The notes below the pieces were generated by a model. The model did no database searches and was not told the origin of the DNA. It saw only the letters and a list, made by a program, of their open reading frames with translations. This document shows positions 34,510 to 44,233 of a stretch of DNA of 64,000 bases, one piece after another. The translations under genes were made by a program, and so were the position numbers. The DNA comes from Anaeromyxobacter soli (GTDB taxonomy: Bacteria; Myxococcota; Myxococcia; Myxococcales; Anaeromyxobacteraceae): NCBI RefSeq assembly GCF_022808855.1, contig NZ_JAKZLF010000010.1:62001-126000 (forward strand). The letters run 5' to 3'. Positions within the stretch are counted from its first letter, which is position 1, and each line of letters opens with the position of its first letter.

Positions 34510-37500
34510 CTACTTCCTCGGCTCGGTCGGAGGGTGGCGGTGCGCGGTCCGGATCCCCGGCAGATCGCGGGGCGGCGGGGCGCGCGGGGGCTCCGGTTGC
34601 CGGAGCTCGAGCCCGTCAGTTGCGGAGCGGCGCCCGAGGGAGTGGCGGCCCGCGCGGATGTTCGCGGTGAGCGCCTTGGACTCCTGGATGGAGACGTTCG
34701 GGTCGGCCACGAACGGGATGAGCTCGTTCGCCGGGTCGCCGCGCACGCGCCCGACGTAGCTCCAGTGGTAGGGGAGGCCGATCGTGTGGAGCGTCCGCCC
34801 CTTCACCCGGAGCGGCTTCATGCGCTCCGTCACGAGCACGCGGCACTCGATCTCCCCCCGCGCCGTCGTGATCGTGGCCCAGCGCCCGTTCGCGAGCCCC
34901 TTCTCCGCCGCGAGCTCCCGCGAGATCTCGCAGAACATCTCGGGCTGCAGCTCGGAGAGCCACGAGAGCCAGCGGCTCATCCCGCCGGCGGTGTGGTGCT
35001 CGGTGAGGCGGTAGGTCGTGACGACGTACGGGAAGCGCGGGTCGCCGAACGCGCGGTGGTAGGGGTTGTCGGCCCGGTGCCACTCCATCCGCGCCGGGTT
35101 GCACTGCTGCGGGTAGAGCGGGTTCTCGAGGACCGACTCCTCCGGCTCGTAGTGGGTCGGGAGCGGGCCGTCGAGCAGGCCGGAGGGCGCGAAGAGCCAG
35201 CCCTTGCCGTCGGCCTGCATGATGAAGGGATCGTCGCCCGAGAGCGTGGCGAGCCCCTCGGCCCCCGGCGGCGGCCGGTACGAGGGCGGCCGGTCGGGGA
35301 TGAAGTCCGGGACGTCGTAGCCGGACCACGCGCCCTTCTCGGCGTCCCACCAGACGTAGCGCTTCCGCTCGGACCAGGGGCGCCCCTCGGGATCGGCCGA
35401 GGCGCGGTTGTAGAGGATGCGGCGGTTCGCGGGCCAGGACCAGCCCCACTCCGGCGCGACCCAGTGCTGCTCGGACTGGGGCCGCCGCCGGGCGGGCTGG
35501 TTCACGCCGTCCTTGTAGCACCCGGAGTAGATCCAGCAGCCGCACGCGGTCGCGCCGTCGTCGGTGAGCTCCTTGAAGCCCGCCACCGGCCTCCCGTCCC
35601 TGATCGTGAAGCCGTTCACCTCGCGCAGGACGGCCTCGGCGTCGGGATCCTCGTCCTTCCCCTTCGTCGGGTAGTCCCAGGTGAGCGCCCGGATGGCCTC
35701 GGCGTTCGGCCCCGGCGCGTCCGCGTAGAGGCGCTTAAGGCGCTTGCCGAGGTGGTACACGAACCAGAGATCGCTGCGGCAATCGCCGGGCGGCTCGATG
35801 GCCCGGTGGTGCCACTGCAGGCAGCGCTGCGTGTTGGTGAACGAGCCGTCCTTCTCGGTGTGCGCGGCGGCGGGGAAGAAGAACACCTCCGTCTGGATGT
35901 CCTCGGTCCGGACCTCCCCGCGCGCGATCTCCGGCGCCGTCCGCCAGAACTCGGCGGTCTCGGTGAGGGCGAAGTCGCGCACGACGAGCCAGTCGAGCTT
36001 GCGCAGGCCCTTGCGGTGCAGGCTCCCATGCATGGAGCCGACCGTCGGGTTCTCGCCCACGACGAGGTACCCCTTCACCTTGCCGTCCGCCATCTCGGAG
36101 ACGGTCGTCATGTGCGAGTGGTTGCCGGAGAGGCGGGGCAGGAGATCGAACCCCCAGTCGTTCTCCCGCGTGGCCGCGTCGCCGAACCACGCCTTGAGGA
36201 GCGAGACGACGTACTTCGGCATCTCGCTCCACCAGCCCGAGGGCGAGCGGTTGTTCTTCACGTACTGCTCGAGCCCGCGGTCGGGCAGGAGCGAGTGGGG
36301 CATCGGCAGGTAGCCGGGGAGCAGGTCGAACAGCGTCGGGATGTCGGTCGATCCCTGGATGGAGGCGTGCCCGCGGAGCGCCATGATGCCGCCGCCGGGG
36401 CGCCCGATGTTGCCGAGGAGGAGCTGGAGGATCGACGCGGTGCGGATGTACTGGACGCCCACGGAGTGCTGCGTCCAGCCGACCGCGTAGCAGAACGCGC
36501 CGGTGCGCTCGCGCCCCGAGTTCCGGCACAGCGTCTCCGCCACCTCGAGGAAGAGCGGCTCGGGGATGCCGCACGTCTCGGCGACGACCTCGGGCGTGTA
36601 GCGGGAGAAGTGACGCTTCAGGATCTGGAACACGCAGCGCGGGTCCTGCAGCGTCGGGTCGGTCTTCCGCTCGAGGATGTTCGCGCCGTGCAGCGACTCC
36701 TTCCCCGCGCCCTTCTCGGCGTAGACCTCCTTGTGGCCGGCGGCGGGCACCACCCCGTCGACGCCGTCGTACGACCAGGTCTCCGGGTCGTACGAGTTCG
36801 ACTTCGAGTCGAACCCGCTGAAGAGCCCCTCCAGGTCCTCGGTGTCCCGGAAGCGCTCGCCGACGAGCGTCGAGGCGTTCGTGTAGTGGAGGACGTACTC
36901 CTTGAACCAGCGCTCGTTCTCGATGACGTGGCGCACCAGGCCCCCGAGGAAGGCGATGTCGGAGCCCGGGCGGATGGGGACGTGCAGGTCGGCGACCGCG
37001 CTCGTGCGCGTGAAGCGCGGGTCCACGTGGATGATCGTCGCGCCGCGGTTCTTCGCCTCCATCACCCAGCGGAAGGCGACCGGGTGACACTCCGCCATGT
37101 TCGAGCCCTGCACGACCACCCAGTCGGCGTTCTGCAGGTCGCCGGGGAAGGTCGTCGCGCCGCCGCGTCCGAAGGAGATCCCCAGACCGGGGACCGTGGA
37201 GCTGTGTCAGATCCGGGCCTGGTTCTCCACCTGCACGACGCCGAGCGCGGTGTAGAGCTTCTTGAGGAGGTAGTTCTCCTCGTTGTCGAGGGTCGCGCCG
37301 CCGAGGTGCGCGACGCCCAGCGTGCGCCGCACCCGCGCGCCGTGGTGCTTCGCACCGGGATCCTCGATGCGCTCCTCGAACGTCTCGTCGCGCGAGCGCT
37401 TCACGCGCTCGGCCACCATGTCCATCGCCCGCGCGAGCGGGATGCGCTCCCACTCCCTGCCGCCGGGGCGGCGGTACAGGACGTGCTGCTCGCGGTGCGA

Positions 37501-37794
37501 GCCGGTGACGAGCTGGAAGGTCGCGGCGCCCTTGGGGCACAGGCAGCCCTGGGACATGGGCGAGTCGGGATCGCCCTCGATGTCGACGATCCGCTCGTCC
37601 TTCACGTAGACGAGCTGGCCGCAGCCGACCGCGCAGTAAGGGCAGATGGAGCGGACCACGCGATCCGCCGAGGCGGTGCGAGGCACGAGCTCGCGCGTCC
37701 GCTCGCTCATGGCGCTCGCGCCGAGGCCAGAGGTGTCCCCGGAGACGAGCTGGCGAGCGACGGGCCACTCGGAGAGCACGGGTAGCTTGGGCAT
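34510..37794 (-). CDS. fdhA: Selenocysteine formate dehydrogenase alpha subunit (UGA readthrough)
   Basis: A 1094-residue molybdopterin formate dehydrogenase, read through an in-frame TGA at 37207-37209 (codon 196) as selenocysteine. The N-terminal 4Fe-4S cysteines are 51, 54, 58 and 86 (CPYCAVGC ... CPKG). The active site reads QARI-U-HSSTVPGLG followed by FGRGGATT, matching FdnG-type enzymes (QAR-V-U-H). A SECIS-like hairpin starts 11 nt downstream. The central and C-terminal Moco-binding domains are complete. No twin-arginine signal is seen in the first 50 residues, suggesting a cytoplasmic-facing enzyme. It heads the operon fdhA-fdhB-nrfD-moaA-MFS. Gene callers unaware of Sec would split it into 34510-37119 and 37207-37794. 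Confidence 0.95.
37177..37195 (-). promoter_or_regulatory. SECIS-like stem-loop for selenocysteine insertion
   Basis: On the minus strand, GGTCCCC-GGTCT-GGGGATC forms a 7-bp stem (one G-U pair) with loop GGUCU, beginning 11 nt after the UGA. The GGUCU loop and the 11-nt spacing match the Escherichia coli fdhF SECIS recognised by SelB. It lies within coding sequence, as expected for bacterial SECIS. Confidence 0.9.
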
Positions 37795-37966
37795 CGGGTA
37801 TTCCCCCGAGTGGAGACGGTGGACACGCTCGGGGCGCGACGCCAGCGCGCGCCCGCGACCTCGTCGCACCGCGCCTTGCGCGCGCCGGCGTCAGGGTCGA
37901 GGGTAGGATGCGCCGCCGCCGAACCAGCGTGCGATCGCCCTGGCGCCGCGTTAGAAGGACCGCCCC

Positions 37967-40078
37967 TTGCCGATCCGGACTCCACAGGCGATCCCCCCGG
38001 CGTCCGACGCCCTCGACGCCCGCGCACAGGACATCGTGGCGGAGGAGGAATCCCTCCTCGCGGCGGTGCACGGGGCGCTCGGCGCGCGCGCGTCCGTACG
38101 GGCGGAGAGCGACCTCGCCGGACGCCTCCGGGAGCTCCGCGACGAGGCGCTCGAGTCCACCTCCAAGGACCTGCCGACCGTGTTCCAGGAGATGGGACTC
38201 GTTCGCGCCGTGCTCGAGCGCCAGCGGCCGGACGGGTTCCCAGATCCGAGCGCGCCGTACTTCGCGCACCTGCGGGTGCGCGAGGGGGGCGAGGTCCGGG
38301 ACTACTGCCTCGGCCGGCACACGTTCGTGGATCGCGGGGCGGGGGTGCGCGTGGTGGACTGGCGCTACGCGCCGGTCGCCGCGATCTTCTACCGCTACCG
38401 CGAAGGCGAGGAGTTCGAGGAGGCGTTCCCCGGCCGCGTCGCGGCGGGGGTGGTGGAGGCGCGCCGCGTGGTGGTGGTGGAGCGCGGCGTGCTCACCCGC
38501 GTCTCCGCGGGAGAGCTGACCGTCGCGCGCGGCGCCGACGGCGTGTGGCGGCGGCTCGCCGTGCAGGGCGCCGCGCTCGGGGGCGGCGCGGGCAAGGCGG
38601 CGCGCGCCGGAGCCCTCGGGACCGGCGCGGGCGCGCGCGGGAGGGTCTCCGCCCCGGACATCACCGCCCTGCTCGACCCCGATCAGTTCGAGGCGGTCTC
38701 CGCGCCCCCGGACCGGCCGCTGCTCGTCATCGGCAGCGCCGGGAGCGGCAAGACCACCGTCGCCCTGCACCGGCTCGCGCGCATCGCCTTCGAGGACCCG
38801 CGGCGCTTCCCGCCCTCGCGGATGCAGGTGGTGGTGCCGGAGCTCGGCCTCGCGCAGCTCGCGGCGCGGCTCCTCGAGCCGCTCGGCCTCGATCGGGCGG
38901 CGGTCCGGACGCTGGACTCCTGGTCGCGCGGCGCGTTCCAGAGCGTCTTCCGCGCCCCGCCGCCGCGCCTGTGCGCCGACACGCCGTCGCTCGTCTCGCG
39001 GCTCAAGCGCCACCCCGCGCTGTACGAGACGCTCCGCCGCCGCCCGCGGCTCGCCGGCGCGCGGCCCTCGCTCGCGAAGCTGCGCCAGGAGCTCGGCGAT
39101 CTGTGCGTGGACCCGGCGTTCCTCGCCGGCGTAATCCGGGCGGCGCAGGGGGATCTCCCCACCACGGCCATCGAGGAGACGGTCCGGCACACGCGGCTGC
39201 AGCTCGCGCCGCCGACCGACGAGCTCGTCGCGGGCGTCGATCCCGACCGGCGCGAGACGCTCGACGGCCTGGGCCTCTCCGAGGACACGCCCGAGGCGAT
39301 CGCCGGGACGCTCGACCCGGAGGATCTCCCCATCCTCCTGTTCCTCGCCACCCTCGCCGGCGCTGGAGGCGGCAGGTCGCTCGCGCACCTCGTGGTGGAC
39401 GAGGCGGAGGACGTCTCGCTGTTCGAGCTCTCCGTGCTCGGCCGCCACCTCGACGGCCGCAGCGTGACCCTCGCCGGCGACGACGCGCAGCAGACGTTCT
39501 CCTCCTACGCCGGCTGGCCGCAGGCGCTCGCGGCGATCGGCGCGGAGCGCGCCGCGACGGTCAAGCTCGAGACCACCTACCGCTGCCCGCGCCCCATCGC
39601 GGAGGCCGCCCACGCCATCCTCGGCCCGCTCGCGCCGCCCTCTCCGCCGCGCGCGGGCCGCGACGGCGCGCCCGTGTCGCGGTTCGACTTCCCGACGGAG
39701 GCCCACGCGCAGCTGTTCCTGGTGGGGGCGATCCGTGATCTCGTCGAGCGCGAGCCGGACGCGTCCGTGGCGGTCGTCGCACACTCGGCCGAGGTCGCGC
39801 GCGCGTTCCACCGCCTCCTCTCCGACATGCCCGAGGCCCGCCTGGCGATCGACGGCCGGTTCTCGTTCCGGCCGGGCGTGGACGTCACCGACGTGGCGAG
39901 CGTGAAGGGGCTCGAGTTCGACTACGTGGTCGTGCCCGACGCCTCGGTCCGCGCCTACCCCGACGCGGACGAGGCGCGCCGCCGGCTGCACGTCGCCGTC
40001 ACGCGCGCGGCGCACCAGCTCTGGATCGCCGCGCCGGGCACGCCGTCGCCGCTCCTGCGCGCCCTCCCACCGGCCTGA
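37967..40078 (+). CDS. HelD-like UvrD-family ATPase
   Basis: A 703-residue superfamily 1 motor. The long N-terminal helical region (about 15-90) and the conserved YCLGRHTFVDRG...VVDWRYAPVAAIFY block (about 113-143) are HelD traits, where these parts enter the RNA polymerase secondary channel. Helicase motifs: Walker A GSAGSGKTT (256-264), VVDEAEDVS (motif II), TTYRCPRPI, KGLEFDYVVVPDA and LHVAVTRAAHQLWI. The likely role is removing stalled RNA polymerase from DNA. The start is TTG with AAGGAC upstream. It is divergent from fdhA with ~170 bases between. Confidence 0.88.
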   Translation: MPIRTPQAIPPASDALDARAQDIVAEEESLLAAVHGALGARASVRAESDLAGRLRELRDEALESTSKDLPTVFQEMGLVRAVLERQRPDGFPDPSAPYFAHLRVREGGEVRDYCLGRHTFVDRGAGVRVVDWRYAPVAAIFYRYREGEEFEEAFPGRVAAGVVEARRVVVVERGVLTRVSAGELTVARGADGVWRRLAVQGAALGGGAGKAARAGALGTGAGARGRVSAPDITALLDPDQFEAVSAPPDRPLLVIGSAGSGKTTVALHRLARIAFEDPRRFPPSRMQVVVPELGLAQLAARLLEPLGLDRAAVRTLDSWSRGAFQSVFRAPPPRLCADTPSLVSRLKRHPALYETLRRRPRLAGARPSLAKLRQELGDLCVDPAFLAGVIRAAQGDLPTTAIEETVRHTRLQLAPPTDELVAGVDPDRRETLDGLGLSEDTPEAIAGTLDPEDLPILLFLATLAGAGGGRSLAHLVVDEAEDVSLFELSVLGRHLDGRSVTLAGDDAQQTFSSYAGWPQALAAIGAERAATVKLETTYRCPRPIAEAAHAILGPLAPPSPPRAGRDGAPVSRFDFPTEAHAQLFLVGAIRDLVEREPDASVAVVAHSAEVARAFHRLLSDMPEARLAIDGRFSFRPGVDVTDVASVKGLEFDYVVVPDASVRAYPDADEARRRLHVAVTRAAHQLWIAAPGTPSPLLRALPPA

Positions 40079-40098
40079 AGCGCCTGCGCGGCCCGGCC

Positions 40099-43000
40099 TC
40101 ACCGGCACGCGAGGAACCGCACCGCCGCGCGCGAGGCGGCGAGCGTCTCGGCGATCCGCGCCAGCGCCTCGTCAACGTCCGCCTCGGTCTGCCCCGCCCC
40201 GAGCGAGAAGCGCACCGAGCAGTGCGCCTCCTCGGGCGTGAGGCCCATGGCGAGGAGGGTGCGCGACGGCTCTGGATCGCCGGAGTGGCAGGCCGAGCCG
40301 GAGGAGAGGTGCACGGCGCGGCGGCCCAGCGCGAGCACGAGCGACTCGCCCCGGATCCCGGGCAGCGTGACGTCGAGGGTGGTCGCGATGCGCGCCCCGT
40401 CCCCGTTCCGCCGCGCCTCCGGCAGGAGCCTCAGGAGGCCCGGCTCGAGGCGCTCGCGGAGCGCCGCGAGCCGGTCCATCTCGCCGCCGCCGAGTCGCTG
40501 CATCGCGAGCTCGCAGGCGCGCCCGAACCCGACGACGCCCGCGACGTTCTCGGTGCCCGCCCGCAGCCCGTGCTCCTGCCCGCCGCCGTGCACGAGCGGC
40601 TCGAGCGAGACGCCGGCGCGGACGTAGAGCGCGCCCACGCCCTTCGGGCCGTGGATCTTGTGCGCCGAGACCGTGAGGAGGTCCACCCCGAGCGCCTCCA
40701 CGTCGAGGGCGACCTTGCCGAGCGCCTGGACCGCGTCCGCGTGGAGGAGCGCGCCGCGTGCCCGCACCGCCGGCGCGAGCGCCGCGACCGGCTGGATCGT
40801 GCCCACCTCGTTGTTCACGAGCATGAGCGAGACGAGCACGGTGTCGTCGCGGAGGGCGCCGAGGACCCGCTCCGGCGAGACGTGCCCGTCGCGCTCGACC
40901 GGCACCACGGTGAGCTCGAACCCGTGAGGCACGAGGGCGCGGCAGGCCTCCAGCACGGCGGGGTGCTCGATGGCGGAGGTGACGACGTGGCGGCCGCGCG
41001 CGCGGCACGCCCACGCGGCGCCCTTCACCGCGAGGTTGTCCGACTCGGAGCCCGATCCCGTGAACACCACGCGCCGCGCCGTGCACTCGAGCGCGCGGGC
41101 CACCTTGCGGCGCGCGTCCTCGACGGCGGCGCGCGCCTCGGCGCCGCGGGGGTGGACGCTCGAGGGGTTCCCGAACGCGCCCGCGAGGAACGGCGCCATC
41201 GCCTCGGCGACCGCCGGCGCGACGGGGGTGGTCGCCGCATGGTCGAGGTAGATGGGGCGGAGCGGGGCCGCCTCGATCCGCGGTCCCCTCGGCGCGTCGC
41301 GCTCGGGCGCGCCCTCCGCCGGCTCCGCGGCCGCCGCCCCGTCGGCGCGGCGCACCTCGCAGAGGAGCGCCTTGTAGACGGGGAAGCCCGAGATCGGATC
41401 GCACTGGGCGAGGTCCGTGAGGGCGTTCACGTTGCAGGCGCGCCAGGACTCGCTCCCCAGCGGCCCGCCGCCTCCCATGCTCGCGTCGATGGCGCCCGGG
41501 ACGAGGTCCGTGGTCACGTGCGCGCGGAAGGGGGCGCGCCCGCGCGGCGTCTCGACCCAGACCGGATCCCCGCTCGCGATCCCGCGCGCGGCGGCGTCCT
41601 CCGCGCTGAGCGTCGCGAGCGGCTCGGGCGCGCGCGCCGCGAGGCCGGGCACGCCGTGGTGCTGGCTGCGGAAGTCGTGGAAACCGCGCGCGCCTGAGTT
41701 GAAGACGAGCGGGTGGCTGCCCGCGAGATCGGGCCGGCTCGCCGGGCTCTCCGGCGGCTCGACGTAGACCGGCAGGGGCTCGTAGCCGTGCTCGGCCAGG
41801 ATCGACGAGGCGATCTCGAACTTGCCGGAGGGCGTGTCGAACCCGGGCTCGCCGTCGGGCCGGAGGAGGCCCTTCTCCCACTTGCGATACTGGAGGAACG
41901 GGGCGGGCACCCGCGCCTCTCCCCCCGCGGCCCGCACCGCCTCGAGCGTGAAGCCCGTCCCCTCGAGCGCGTGGCGCAGGAGCGCCTCCTCCGTCTGCGG
42001 GTAGAGGTGCCCGTAGCCGAGCCGGTCGGCGAGCCCGGCCATGATGAGGAAGTCGTTGCGCGCCTCGCCGACGGGCGGCACGAGCGGCTCGCGGATCTTG
42101 AAGAGCGGGCCGTACCGCATGTACGAGGTGATCTCGTACCCCGTCGCCGCCGGCAGGACGAGGTCCGCGAACGCCGCGTCCGCGGTGAGGAAGCGATCGA
42201 CGCAGACGAGGAAGTCGAGGCCGGCGAGGGTCCGGCGCCACAGGTCCGGGTCCGGCCACGCGGTGAGGATCGACGCACCGTGCACGACGAGCGCCCGGAT
42301 CCGGTAGGGATCGCCCTCGAGCACCGAGCGGGGCAGGGCGATCGCGTGGGACTCGCCGCGGTAGCGCGTGTAGAGGGGGAAGCGCTCGCGCCCGAGCGCC
42401 TTCCCCACGGCGGGGTTCGGCTGGAGGTGGCGGCGGTTCTGCGGGAACGCGCCGTCCCGCATGCGGAAGACGAGGCCGCCCGGGACGTCGAGCTGTCCCG
42501 CGAGGCCCCACAGCGTGAGGAGCGCGCGGATCGCCTGCACGCCGTTCCCGGAGTACTCGAGGCCGGTGTAGGTGACGGGGCACGCGCCGCGGGCGGCCGC
42601 GATGCGGCGCGCGAGGCTGCGGATGGTGGCGGCGGGCACACCGGTGATCCCCTCGACGCGCTCGGGCCGGTAGTGCTGGGCGAGCCGCGCGAGGTCCTCG
42701 AACCCCACGGTCCAGTCGCGCGCGAACTCCTCGTCGTGGAGCTCCTCCTCGAGGAGCACCTCGATGAGGGCGAGCGCGAGCGCGCCGTCGGTGCCGGGGC
42801 GGATCGGGATCCACTCCGCGTCGACGGCCCGCGCGGTGTCGTTCCGGCGCGGGTCGATGGCGATGACCTGGGCGCCGCGCTGGCGGGCGCGCACGACCTG
42901 GTGGTGCGCCGTCGGCGGCGAGTCGGTGGCCGGGTTCGCTCCCCACAGCACGACGAGCTCGGCCTGGTCGAGGTCGGCGTCGAGCCCGAGCAGCATCGCG

Positions 43001-43530
43001 CCCATGGTGACGTGCGGCGCGATCATCGCGAACGCGACGTAGCAGAGCGCCCCCACCCCGAGCGCGTTGGGCGAGCCGAACGGGAAGAGGACGCTCGAGG
43101 CGGACGAGACGGCCACGCCGGCCGGCTGGAACACGTCGCAGAGCGAGAGCTCGAACGCGCCCCGGCCGGTGTAGACCGCGGTCGCCTCGGCGCCGTGCTC
43201 CCGCTTGATGCTGGCGAGCCGGCCTGCCAGGAGCGCGTACGCGGCGTCCCAGGAGATGGGCTCGAAGTCGTACCTGCCCTTGGGGCCAGTGCGGCGGAGG
43301 GGGCGGTTCACCCGGTCGGGCGAGTGGACGATCTCGGGCGAGTGGCGCCCGATCGTGCAGAGCATGCCGAGCGGGTGATCCGGGAGCGGCTCCACCCCGA
43401 CGAGCCGGTCCCCCTCCACGTGGGCGCGCACCCAGCAGCCCGCGGGGCAGATGCCGCACAGCCCGTCGCGGACCCGGACGCCGCCGCGCGCCCCGCGCGT
43501 GCTGGCCTCCCGTGCCTCGGGTGCTCCCAT
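40099..43530 (-). CDS. Fusion: molybdopterin oxidoreductase + cysteine desulfurase
   Basis: A 1143-residue two-enzyme fusion without internal stop. Residues 1 to about 735 are a complete molybdopterin oxidoreductase: 4Fe-4S cysteines 25, 28, 32 and 58 (CGICPAGC ... C), the motif FGSPNALGVGALC with Cys163 at the Mo-ligand position as in PsrA/PhsA/ArrA, and a C-terminal dinucleotide-binding domain ending near PISGFPVYKALLCEV. After an Ala/Glu/Pro-rich linker, residues 760-1143 are a full IscS/NifS-type desulfurase with PLP Lys958 (SAHKIHGPKG) and catalytic Cys1081 (SSGSACHSG). GGAGGCGGAG precedes ATG 43530. The oxidoreductase substrate is unknown. No Tat signal is seen. No partner ferredoxin gene is adjacent. 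Confidence 0.93.
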   Translation of the reverse strand: MGAPEAREASTRGARGGVRVRDGLCGICPAGCWVRAHVEGDRLVGVEPLPDHPLGMLCTIGRHSPEIVHSPDRVNRPLRRTGPKGRYDFEPISWDAAYALLAGRLASIKREHGAEATAVYTGRGAFELSLCDVFQPAGVAVSSASSVLFPFGSPNALGVGALCYVAFAMIAPHVTMGAMLLGLDADLDQAELVVLWGANPATDSPPTAHHQVVRARQRGAQVIAIDPRRNDTARAVDAEWIPIRPGTDGALALALIEVLLEEELHDEEFARDWTVGFEDLARLAQHYRPERVEGITGVPAATIRSLARRIAAARGACPVTYTGLEYSGNGVQAIRALLTLWGLAGQLDVPGGLVFRMRDGAFPQNRRHLQPNPAVGKALGRERFPLYTRYRGESHAIALPRSVLEGDPYRIRALVVHGASILTAWPDPDLWRRTLAGLDFLVCVDRFLTADAAFADLVLPAATGYEITSYMRYGPLFKIREPLVPPVGEARNDFLIMAGLADRLGYGHLYPQTEEALLRHALEGTGFTLEAVRAAGGEARVPAPFLQYRKWEKGLLRPDGEPGFDTPSGKFEIASSILAEHGYEPLPVYVEPPESPASRPDLAGSHPLVFNSGARGFHDFRSQHHGVPGLAARAPEPLATLSAEDAAARGIASGDPVWVETPRGRAPFRAHVTTDLVPGAIDASMGGGGPLGSESWRACNVNALTDLAQCDPISGFPVYKALLCEVRRADGAAAAEPAEGAPERDAPRGPRIEAAPLRPIYLDHAATTPVAPAVAEAMAPFLAGAFGNPSSVHPRGAEARAAVEDARRKVARALECTARRVVFTGSGSESDNLAVKGAAWACRARGRHVVTSAIEHPAVLEACRALVPHGFELTVVPVERDGHVSPERVLGALRDDTVLVSLMLVNNEVGTIQPVAALAPAVRARGALLHADAVQALGKVALDVEALGVDLLTVSAHKIHGPKGVGALYVRAGVSLEPLVHGGGQEHGLRAGTENVAGVVGFGRACELAMQRLGGGEMDRLAALRERLEPGLLRLLPEARRNGDGARIATTLDVTLPGIRGESLVLALGRRAVHLSSGSACHSGDPEPSRTLLAMGLTPEEAHCSVRFSLGAGQTEADVDEALARIAETLAASRAAVRFLACR

Positions 43531-43621
43531 CTCCGCCTCCGGTCCGGAGATGGATGCGGCCTGAGTCGGGTAGCGGCCAGCCGCCTCGCCGGGTGCGGCC
43601 GGGTGGCGCGACGGTGAGTGT

Positions 43622-43636
43622 GTCCCCGCTGGGGAC
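43622..43636. promoter_or_regulatory. Short inverted repeat between divergent genes
   Basis: GTCCCC-GCT-GGGGAC, a 6-bp perfect inverted repeat, lies in the ~175-bp region between the divergent fusion gene (start 43530) and tpx (start 43705). It may be an operator, although its short length allows chance. TTAAAA at 43674-43679 is a possible -10 element for tpx. Confidence 0.3.
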
Positions 43637-43704
43637 GAGCGGCCACAATCCCGGCGCTCCGGGTGGGCGTGGGTTAAAACCGCGCGAACTCGAACGGAGG
43701 ATTC

Positions 43705-44208
43705 ATGGCCCAGGTGACGCTCAAGGGGAACCCGATCCACACCAGCGGCGAGCTGCCGGCCGTCGGCGCCAAGGCGCCCGACTTCAAGCTCACGGGGGGC
43801 GATCTGAAGGACGTCTCGCTCGCCGACTTCAAGGGCAAGCGCAAGATCCTGAACATCGTCCCGAGCCTCGACACGGCCGTCTGCGCCACCTCGACCCGCA
43901 AGTTCAACGAGAAGGCGGGTCAGCTCCCGAACACGGTGGTGCTCGTCGTCTCCGCGGACCTTCCGTTCGCGGCGAAGCGGTTCTGCACGACCGAGGGGCT
44001 GCAGAACGTCGTCACGCTCTCGCTCATGCGTGACAAGAAGTTCGGACAGGACTACGGCATCCTCCTCACGGACGGCCCGCTCGCGGGCCTCTGCGGCCGC
44101 GCGGTCGTGGTGCTCGACGCGGACGACAAGGTGATCTACCGCCAGCTCGTGCCGGAGATCGGGCAGGAGCCCGACTACGACCCGGCCCTGAAGGCCGCGC
44201 AGGGCTAG
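43705..44208 (+). CDS. tpx: Thiol peroxidase (Tpx)
   Basis: A 167-residue peroxiredoxin of the Tpx subfamily that reduces alkyl hydroperoxides and H2O2 with thioredoxin. The peroxidatic Cys is in [16 protein letters not shown] (about residue 60) and the resolving Cys in AKRFCTTEG (about 94), the typical Tpx spacing. The N-terminal [12 protein letters not shown] is also family-typical. GGAGG precedes the ATG. Monocistronic, with a strong terminator 25 bases downstream. Confidence 0.96.
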   Translation: MAQVTLKGNPIHTSGELPAVGAKAPDFKLTGGDLKDVSLADFKGKRKILNIVPSLDTAVCATSTRKFNEKAGQLPNTVVLVVSADLPFAAKRFCTTEGLQNVVTLSLMRDKKFGQDYGILLTDGPLAGLCGRAVVVLDADDKVIYRQLVPEIGQEPDYDPALKAAQG

Positions 44209-44233
44209 ACGGCGTCGTCGTCGAGGCAGCGGG

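Noticed and set aside
37207-37209. TGA in fdhA read as a nonsense mutation or frameshift pseudogene
   Set aside because: The codon sits at the Sec position of the family, the frame continues perfectly on both sides, and a SECIS-like hairpin follows at the canonical 11-nt distance.
34534-37785. 1083-residue open frame on the plus strand
   Set aside because: Antisense shadow of fdhA with the same biased composition; no motif or RBS.
37795-37966. Sigma-54 promoter for the formate operon
   Set aside because: A TGGC is present, but no TTGC/TTGCA follows at the required distance.
35735-40108. 1457-residue minus-strand frame spanning fdhA and HelD
   Set aside because: Crosses two real genes in wrong frames; composition is that of a shadow.
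41713-43617. 634-residue plus-strand frame opposite the fusion gene
   Set aside because: Shadow frame; the minus strand has complete catalytic motifs of two enzyme families.
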